23,752 nt of DNA, from the IMG/VR virus record IMGVR_UViG_3300020215_000138, positions 1 to 23,752 of that record; one strand, written 5' to 3'. Within the stretch, counting starts at the first letter, position 1; each line of letters starts with the position of its first letter. The position numbers were made by a program, and so were the translations under genes. Shown here piece after piece: positions 19,445 to 23,752 of the stretch. Origin of the DNA: a virus. Under the pieces are notes generated by a model that had not been told where the DNA came from, did no database searches, and worked only from the letters and a program-made list of their open reading frames with translations.

Positions 19445-21703
19445 ATGGACACCCGAGAATTGGATTTTGAAGGTTTAGCACGACATCTTTTAGGTAAAGC
19501 ACGTAACCTCCTACCTTTATGGCTTCCTGGCGGCGCGCTCCGCGGCGCCGAGTGGTGTTGCGGCGACTTACGAGGCGAGCGAGGGGATAGCCTCAAGGTC
19601 AACGTCAACACTGGCAAGTGGGCCGACTTCGCGACCGGCGATAAGGGCGGCGATTTAGTATCGCTTTACGCCGCCATCCACGGCATCAAACAGGCCGAGG
19701 CGGCGAAGCGGCTCGCGGAGTCTGAGAACTATTCAATACGCCCACAAGAAACGAACTCCGTAGCACGACGCGAGGAACCAAAACCGAGCAAGCCGGACCC
19801 CAAGCACCTCCATAACACCGCGGACTTTAGGCACGGTCAACACGGCGACCCGTCAACCATGTGGGAGTATAAGGACTCCGACGGGTCGCTCATGTTCTTC
19901 GTCGCTCGCTACGACACGTCCGCGGGTAAGCAAATCCTCCCGTGGTCATGGGTTGATGGCCGCTGGCAATGCAAGGGTTGGCCGGCACCACGACCGCTCT
20001 ATGGCCTCCAAGAGCTCGCGGCGAACCCGGCAAAGCCCGTCCTCATCGTTGAAGGCGAGAAGGCCGCGGATGCCGCGCGCAAGATCGTCGGGAGCGTGTA
20101 CGTCGTTGTTACCTGGCCGAATGGTTCCAAAGCTGTCTCCAAAGCTGATTGGCGCCCTGTCTATGGTCGAAAGGTTCTAATTTGGCCGGATGCGGATGAG
20201 GCGGGAATCAGCGCGGGGTACGATGTTGCGAAAATCTTAACACAACACGTCCCTGAAGTCAAGCTCATCGACCCTAGCGTGAATCCGAGCCTTAGTGCCA
20301 CCTCCGGGTGGGACGCGGCCGACGCGCTCGCGGCCGGGTGGACGTGGAACGACTTCAAGGAGTGGGCGAAAACCCGCGTCTCAGTCTACAAGACGCCCGA
20401 CCTCATCCAAGCAACCGCCGTCGCCGAGACAGATAAAACGATAGCCGCTGCACAAGTAAATGTGCAACTGCACACCGAGGATGGCGTCGATATCCCAGGC
20501 AACCTCCAAGAAATCTATGCCTCGCTCGGTATCATGTCCACGCGCCAAGGCGCTGCGGTCTGCAATCTGAATAACATAAACCGTGCGCTATCCGGTCTTG
20601 ACCGCTTCAAAGGCTCCATTTGGTTCGATGACTTCCACCGGAAGTTCTTTACGACTCTCGACTCAACCGAACCGCATGAGTGGTTGGACATAGACGACCT
20701 TCGGCTTACGAACTACCTTCAAGAACGCCTCGGTTTTCTTAAAGTCTCCGACGACCTCGTAAATAAGGCCGTCCGGCTTTTTGCCAAAAGCGACATTCGT
20801 AACGAACCGAGGGATTGGTTCGAAACCCTCGTGTGGGATAAGAAACCCCGCATCGAGAGCTTCTTCATCGATTGCGCCGAGGCCCCCGACAACGACTACG
20901 TACGCGCGGCAAGCCGCAACTTTTGGGTCTCGATGGTTGCCCGTGTCTATAAGCCAGGGTCCAAGGTCGATAACATGGTCATCTTGGAAGGCGGCCAAGG
21001 GAAGTTTAAATCGACCCTCCTTGCCACTATCGGTGGCAAGTGGCACTCGGAATCGTCCGAAGCCATCGGCACGAGCAACTTTTATCAATCGCTCAATGGC
21101 AAGCTCATTATCGAGTTTGCCGATCTATCCAACTGGCCGAAGTATGATGTCGATGTCCTCAAGAAAACCATCACCTGTCGGGTTGACCGCTACCGTGCGC
21201 CTTACGCTCGAAACTCTGAGGACTTCCCCCGCACATCGATCTTTGCCGGGACAACCAACGAGTCAATCTATCTTCGTGACGACACAGGCGCGCGACGATT
21301 CTGGCCTATTCAGACGGGCTTTATCGACATCGCACGGACCTCTGAGCTTAGGGAGCAGCTCTTTGCCGAGGCGGTTGAAGCTTTCAAAGCCGGTGCGTCA
21401 TGGTGGGAAATGCCAGACTCAGCGTTAAACGAACAAGAGCTTAGACGCATCTCGGATGAGTGGGAGCATGTCATTGCTGACTTCCTTATCCAGCGCGAAG
21501 AAATCACTATCAAGGAAATCGCGCTCGACTCGCCGCTTAAGATCGACCTCGCCAAGCTCGATAAGTCGATTCAAATGCGTATAGCTCGGATTATTAAATC
21601 GCTCGGTTGGGAGAGACGGACGGTGAGAACAGGTGGGAACATTCAAAAGATGTGGTTTCGGAACCGTAACCACGGTGGCGGTAATGATGAGGTTCCGTGG
21701 TAA
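19445..21703 (+). CDS. Primase-helicase: TOPRIM domain plus VapE-type ATPase
   Basis: The 752-residue product has an N-terminal primase zinc-like region (25-75, with W-A-D-F-A-T-G-D-K-G-G-D), a TOPRIM-like domain (about 185-300, with VEGEK at 202-206 and D-A-D-E-A-G at 249-254), and a C-terminal virulence-associated-E ATPase: Walker A GGQGKFKST (516-524), Walker B K-L-I-I-E-F-A-D-L (553-561) and F-A-G-T-T-N-E with D-D-T-G-A-R-R-F-W (600-620). It probably primes and unwinds at the phage origin. ATG 19445 has a weak ribosome-binding site. Confidence 0.9.
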   Translation: MDTRELDFEGLARHLLGKARNLLPLWLPGGALRGAEWCCGDLRGERGDSLKVNVNTGKWADFATGDKGGDLVSLYAAIHGIKQAEAAKRLAESENYSIRPQETNSVARREEPKPSKPDPKHLHNTADFRHGQHGDPSTMWEYKDSDGSLMFFVARYDTSAGKQILPWSWVDGRWQCKGWPAPRPLYGLQELAANPAKPVLIVEGEKAADAARKIVGSVYVVVTWPNGSKAVSKADWRPVYGRKVLIWPDADEAGISAGYDVAKILTQHVPEVKLIDPSVNPSLSATSGWDAADALAAGWTWNDFKEWAKTRVSVYKTPDLIQATAVAETDKTIAAAQVNVQLHTEDGVDIPGNLQEIYASLGIMSTRQGAAVCNLNNINRALSGLDRFKGSIWFDDFHRKFFTTLDSTEPHEWLDIDDLRLTNYLQERLGFLKVSDDLVNKAVRLFAKSDIRNEPRDWFETLVWDKKPRIESFFIDCAEAPDNDYVRAASRNFWVSMVARVYKPGSKVDNMVILEGGQGKFKSTLLATIGGKWHSESSEAIGTSNFYQSLNGKLIIEFADLSNWPKYDVDVLKKTITCRVDRYRAPYARNSEDFPRTSIFAGTTNESIYLRDDTGARRFWPIQTGFIDIARTSELREQLFAEAVEAFKAGASWWEMPDSALNEQELRRISDEWEHVIADFLIQREEITIKEIALDSPLKIDLAKLDKSIQMRIARIIKSLGWERRTVRTGGNIQKMWFRNRNHGGGNDEVPW

Positions 21704-21729
21704 CTCGCAAGTCGTTTGTTTCCAACTAT

Positions 21730-21918
21730 GTAACCTCTGTTACCACTGTTACTACTACTATAGATAGGTACTATTTAATCTACTATATACAGAGGATGTT
21801 ATAGGTATGGGGATAATACGTATACAAAACGTAGCAACTCTTATAAAAGGTGGGTTTTGCGGTAACAGCGGTAACTTTTTTTGTAACCCGATCTTTCCGA
21901 ATAACTTGCGGTGTTACC
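21730..21918. other. Candidate replication origin: GTTACC/GGTAAC iterons in an AT-rich gap
   Basis: Seven copies or near-copies of GTTACC or its complement lie at 21730, 21739, 21748, 21861, 21870, 21883 and 21913. The first three and the pair at 21861/21870 are tandem 9-bp repeats (for example GTTACCACT; GCGGTAACA). Between them is an AT-rich stretch (21755-21855) with TATA-like steps. Placed just after the primase-helicase gene, this looks like an iteron origin. Inference; a regulator-binding array is the alternative. Confidence 0.45.
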
Positions 21919-21919
21919 T

Positions 21920-22282
21920 GTGAATTCTAGCGAGGTGGTATCAAAGCTATCGTGTCTTCGCTGTCTGCATACGTGGTGGCCTAGGTCGAACAAGCGTCCG
22001 GTCCAATGCCCAAAGTGCAAGGCAACTGAGTGGTGGAGAGAAGCGAGACAACGCATCGACCTCGCTAAACGCTCGCCAGGCCGACCGCCGATCTATGCTT
22101 TTCATACGATTAATGCAGGTGATTCAGTCATCGTCCCTTGGTTCGTTGATCGACTCAACCGACCCGACCTTATAGCGAACTCACGAATTTATCAGGCGGT
22201 ACACGCACATGCCCGGCGAAGTGGGAAGAGGTTTCGGACCGAACCTATCAGCGCCGGCCTCAAGGTCACACGCATCTCATAA
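21920..22282 (+). CDS. Zinc-ribbon phage protein, possible regulator
   Basis: GTG 21920 (or GTG 21911) gives about 120 residues. N-terminal zinc ribbon: L-S-C-L-R-C-L-H-T-W-W then C-P-K-C-K. A basic linker (A-K-R-S-P-G-R-P-P) leads to a C-terminal basic domain ending VHAHARRSGKRFRTEP and G-L-K-V-T-R-I-S. The pattern resembles small DNA-binding phage proteins between replication and packaging genes. It stands immediately before the terminase promoter, so late-gene activation is conceivable but unproven. Confidence 0.68.
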   Translation: MNSSEVVSKLSCLRCLHTWWPRSNKRPVQCPKCKATEWWREARQRIDLAKRSPGRPPIYAFHTINAGDSVIVPWFVDRLNRPDLIANSRIYQAVHAHARRSGKRFRTEPISAGLKVTRIS

Positions 22283-22285
22283 GTG

Positions 22286-22314
22286 TTGCGAAATTCACAA
22301 TGGAAGCGTATACT
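22286..22314 (+). promoter_or_regulatory. Promoter of the terminase/late genes with operator-like dyad
   Basis: TTGCGA (22286-22291), 17 bp, TATACT (22309-22314). The dyad TTGCGAAATTCACAA (22286-22300) differs from the 2750 element at two central positions. Lies 4 bp after the previous stop and about 78 bp before the small-terminase start. Confidence 0.6.
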
Positions 22315-22395
22315 TATCCTGTAATCCTTTCGCTAGGGAGCGCGAACGTCGGCGTTGACATAGACGTGACGGCGGGAGAGACCGCAAGTTTATGA
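22300..22395 (+). CDS. Possible 31-residue protein before terminase
   Basis: MEAYTYPVILSLGSANVGVD and a short tail; its stop overlaps the terminase ATG by 4 nt, as in other real pairs here. Against it: no ribosome-binding site, and the ATG lies upstream of the -10 of the promoter at 22286. If both are right, the gene would be read only from upstream transcripts. Confidence 0.3.
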   Translation: MEAYTYPVILSLGSANVGVDIDVTAGETASL

Positions 22396-22937
22396 CTCAA
22401 GACAAAAACCGAATTAAGCGCACTCAAGAAAAGCTGAGTGACCCGAAGACGCTCGAGGTCATCACGGCTCACGTCGCAAACGGTGGGAGCCTCATCGACC
22501 TTTGCGAGATGTGGGACGTGCGCTATTCGGATTTCATCGCCTGGATTTACGCCGATCCTGAGCGCAAGAAAACCTACGAACAGGCCATCGTCGCTCAAGG
22601 CGAGTGGGCCGTTCAGCGTGTTCTCCAAGAAATCCGCTCGCTTGCCTTTGTCGATATCCGAAAGCTCTATGACTCCAACGGCCAGCTTAAGGCGCCGCAT
22701 GAAATCCCGGCCGATGTCGCGCGCGCGGTCGCCGGCATCGAAGTGGATGAGCTTTTCGAAGGCTCAGGCAAAGAGCGCTCGCAAGTCGGATGGACGAAGA
22801 AGGTCAAGTTCTACGACAAGGTTCGCGCGCTTGAACTCTTGGGGAAGAACCTGAAGCTCTTCACCGAGCGCATGGAACACTTCGGCAAGGTCACGCTCGA
22901 GGATGTCATCTCGGGTTCATGGGAGAAGTCCGCGTGA
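22392..22937 (+). CDS. terS: Terminase small subunit
   Basis: The 181-residue product has an N-terminal HTH (V-A-N-G-G-S-L-I-D-L-C-E-M-W-D-V) matching terminase small-subunit DNA-binding domains, then the Terminase_2-type block A-F-V-D-I-R-K-L-Y-D, E-I-P-A-D-V-A-R-A-V and KVKFYDKVRALELLGKNLKL. It should recognise the packaging site and load the large subunit. The site itself may lie nearby (22315-22391), but no defining sequence is visible. Confidence 0.88.
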   Translation: MTQDKNRIKRTQEKLSDPKTLEVITAHVANGGSLIDLCEMWDVRYSDFIAWIYADPERKKTYEQAIVAQGEWAVQRVLQEIRSLAFVDIRKLYDSNGQLKAPHEIPADVARAVAGIEVDELFEGSGKERSQVGWTKKVKFYDKVRALELLGKNLKLFTERMEHFGKVTLEDVISGSWEKSA

Positions 22938-23068
22938 TGCTAGAGCACCTCTTGCAAAACATCATCGCGGCCGAACGCCTTCGCCGATATCTTGAGTATT
23001 GCGACACGGACCTATGCGCTCATTGCGTCGCCGACTCGATTAAACCGGAGCATTTGCGCGGCCGGTGA
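22937..23068 (+). CDS. 43-residue Cys-containing microprotein
   Basis: TGATG overlap with the terminase stop. Helical N-terminus (L-L-Q-N-I-I-A-A-E-R-L-R-R-Y), then Y-C-D-T-D-L-C-A-H-C. Four potential zinc ligands in a short stretch. Its own stop overlaps the next GTG by 4 nt. Function unknown. Confidence 0.6.
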   Translation: MLEHLLQNIIAAERLRRYLEYCDTDLCAHCVADSIKPEHLRGR

Positions 23069-23235
23069 ACTCAGTTATCACGGCTCACGTCTGGCCTTGC
23101 GGCTTCTGCGCTGAGTGGCGCGACTCGATGTACGGAGTTCAGATGCACGAGCATATGAGCCACGGTCAGCCCGCGCCGCGTAAGAAGCGCGCTCAACTGA
23201 ATGGAGATAGCCATGCCGAAGAAAAAGCCGCGTAA
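23065..23235 (+). CDS. 56-residue zinc-finger-like protein
   Basis: GTG 23065 (GTGA overlap). C-G-F-C-A-E-W then M-H-E-H-M-S-H forms a C2H2-type finger (CxxC, then HxH or HxxxxH) followed by a basic tail. Lies between terminase genes; function unknown. Confidence 0.6.
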   Translation: MNSVITAHVWPCGFCAEWRDSMYGVQMHEHMSHGQPAPRKKRAQLNGDSHAEEKAA

Positions 23236-23254
23236 GCCGAAGCCGAGATATTGA
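23213..23254 (+). CDS. 13-residue basic peptide (possible)
   Basis: MPKKKPRKPKPRY, with GGAGA 6 nt before its ATG, overlapping the end of the preceding gene in another frame. A strong ribosome-binding site and striking Lys/Pro composition suggest translation, but it is very short. Confidence 0.3.
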   Translation: MPKKKPRKPKPRY

Positions 23255-23258
23255 GGCC

Positions 23259-23507
23259 GTGTCAGATCGCATCCACGTCTATCCAGTAGACAGGCAAAAT
23301 CGATCAACGCATTGCACAGACAAAACCGGCATGTGTTGGTGTAAGCCGCGCGTGATGCAAGTCTGTCAAGAATCCGATGACCACGGCAGATGCGCCGCTG
23401 ATTGTTGGCGATGCAATGGCTATGGGCTTGTTCAGCCTTACGATGAACTCCTAAATTATCTGATTATTCACAACGAAGGTCAGGCGTCGGTTCCAATACC
23501 GAAATGA
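23259..23507 (+). CDS. 82-residue small Cys-rich phage protein
   Basis: GTG 23259. S-D-R-I-H-V-Y-P-V start, C-W-C-K-P-R-V in the middle, then extra Cys (C-x6-C, C-x2-C) and a C-terminal Y-L-I-I-H-N-E. The start, C-W-C-x-P and V/I-H-N ending are common to a small protein preceding large terminase genes in many phages. ATGA overlap with terL. Function unknown. Confidence 0.72.
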   Translation: MSDRIHVYPVDRQNRSTHCTDKTGMCWCKPRVMQVCQESDDHGRCAADCWRCNGYGLVQPYDELLNYLIIHNEGQASVPIPK

Positions 23508-23752
23508 CCCCCGCTCAGGCTCGCATCAAGCGTTGGCGTGAGAACCCGCTAACGTTTGTCACCGAAGAACTCCACGCCGAGCCTGACGCCTGGCAACAGA
23601 AAGTCCTTGAGGTCTTCCCGTCGCAAGACGTAGATAAAATCCGCATCTCGATGCAAGCATGCGCCGGTCCCGGTAAATCGGCCGTGCTCGCATGGTGCGG
23701 TTGGAACTTCCTAGCCTGTTACGGTGACAAGAACGAACACCCAAACGGCGCC
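23504..23752 (+). CDS. terL: Terminase large subunit (3' end outside window)
   Basis: 83 codons are visible. R-W-R-E-N-P-L-T-F-V, L-H-A-E-P-D-A-W-Q and the Walker A-like A-C-A-G-P-G-K-S-A (52-60) identify the packaging ATPase N-terminus. The ATG overlaps the previous stop by 4 nt. The nuclease domain lies beyond the window. Confidence 0.88.
   Translation, partial: MTPAQARIKRWRENPLTFVTEELHAEPDAWQQKVLEVFPSQDVDKIRISMQACAGPGKSAVLAWCGWNFLACYGDKNEHPNGA

Noticed and set aside
17331-19502. 723-codon open frame on the minus strand
   Set aside because: It lies antisense to the helicase, microgenes and VRR-NUC gene, has no recognisable motif, and is explained by codon bias of the real plus-strand genes.
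1-23752. CRISPR array, insertion sequence or toxin-antitoxin pair
   Set aside because: No spaced direct repeats of CRISPR type, no transposase motif or terminal repeats, and no convincing toxin partner for the HTH proteins were seen.

Overview
The window is a stretch of a temperate, probably podovirus-like, tailed-phage genome at about 55-58% GC (estimated by eye). The host cannot be named. An RlpA-like exported enzyme and a tRNA-Thr(CGU) attachment site point to a Gram-negative, probably proteobacterial, host. Phage late genes lie at both ends: a virion protein, tail fibre and lysis genes on the left, and terminase on the right. An uninterrupted attP sits in the middle. The sequence therefore represents a free, circular or circularly permuted phage rather than an integrated prophage cut at attL/attR. 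The longest stretch without a protein gene is 9314-9583, which holds the attachment site.

Layout. (1) 1-7451, rightward late genes: end of a very large virion protein, T7-type tail fibre, a second short protein repeating the fibre's tip domain, then a compact lysis-type cassette of five small genes with overlapping or nearly abutting ends. (2) 7375-9313, leftward: tyrosine integrase preceded by five tiny coupled genes, under its own consensus promoter (9414-9442). (3) 9347-9581: attP, made of the 3' part of tRNA-Thr(CGU) flanked on both sides by paired TTGGCACC arm repeats. (4) 9584-15051, leftward early operon from a perfect-consensus PL promoter (15097-15125): YqaJ exonuclease, RecT with an extra C-terminal domain, an excisionase-like HTH protein, a string of small phage proteins joined by 4-nt overlaps, YopX, an RlpA-like exported protein, small Zn-finger and membrane proteins, and an HTH protein beside attP. 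(5) 15188-16283: repressor, operator/PR region, Cro-like protein and terminator. (6) 16328-22282, rightward early and replication genes: cytosine-5 DNA methyltransferase with a second long open frame inside it, SF2 helicase, VRR-NUC nuclease, TOPRIM/VapE primase-helicase and a candidate iteron region. (7) 22286-end: promoter, small and large terminase subunits, with several microgenes between them.

The control circuit looks lambda-like: PL - cI - PR - cro. A 15-bp operator-like dyad (TTGCGA-N3-TCNCAA and variants) occurs at PL and PR, before the methyltransferase gene, and over the -35 boxes of two late promoters far away (2750 and 22286). One repressor may therefore switch early and late transcription directly.

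Many real genes here are under 60 codons. Most were recognised from 1-4 nt stop/start overlaps, ribosome-binding sites and Cys/His motifs. Family names rest on motif recognition by eye; no database search was run.
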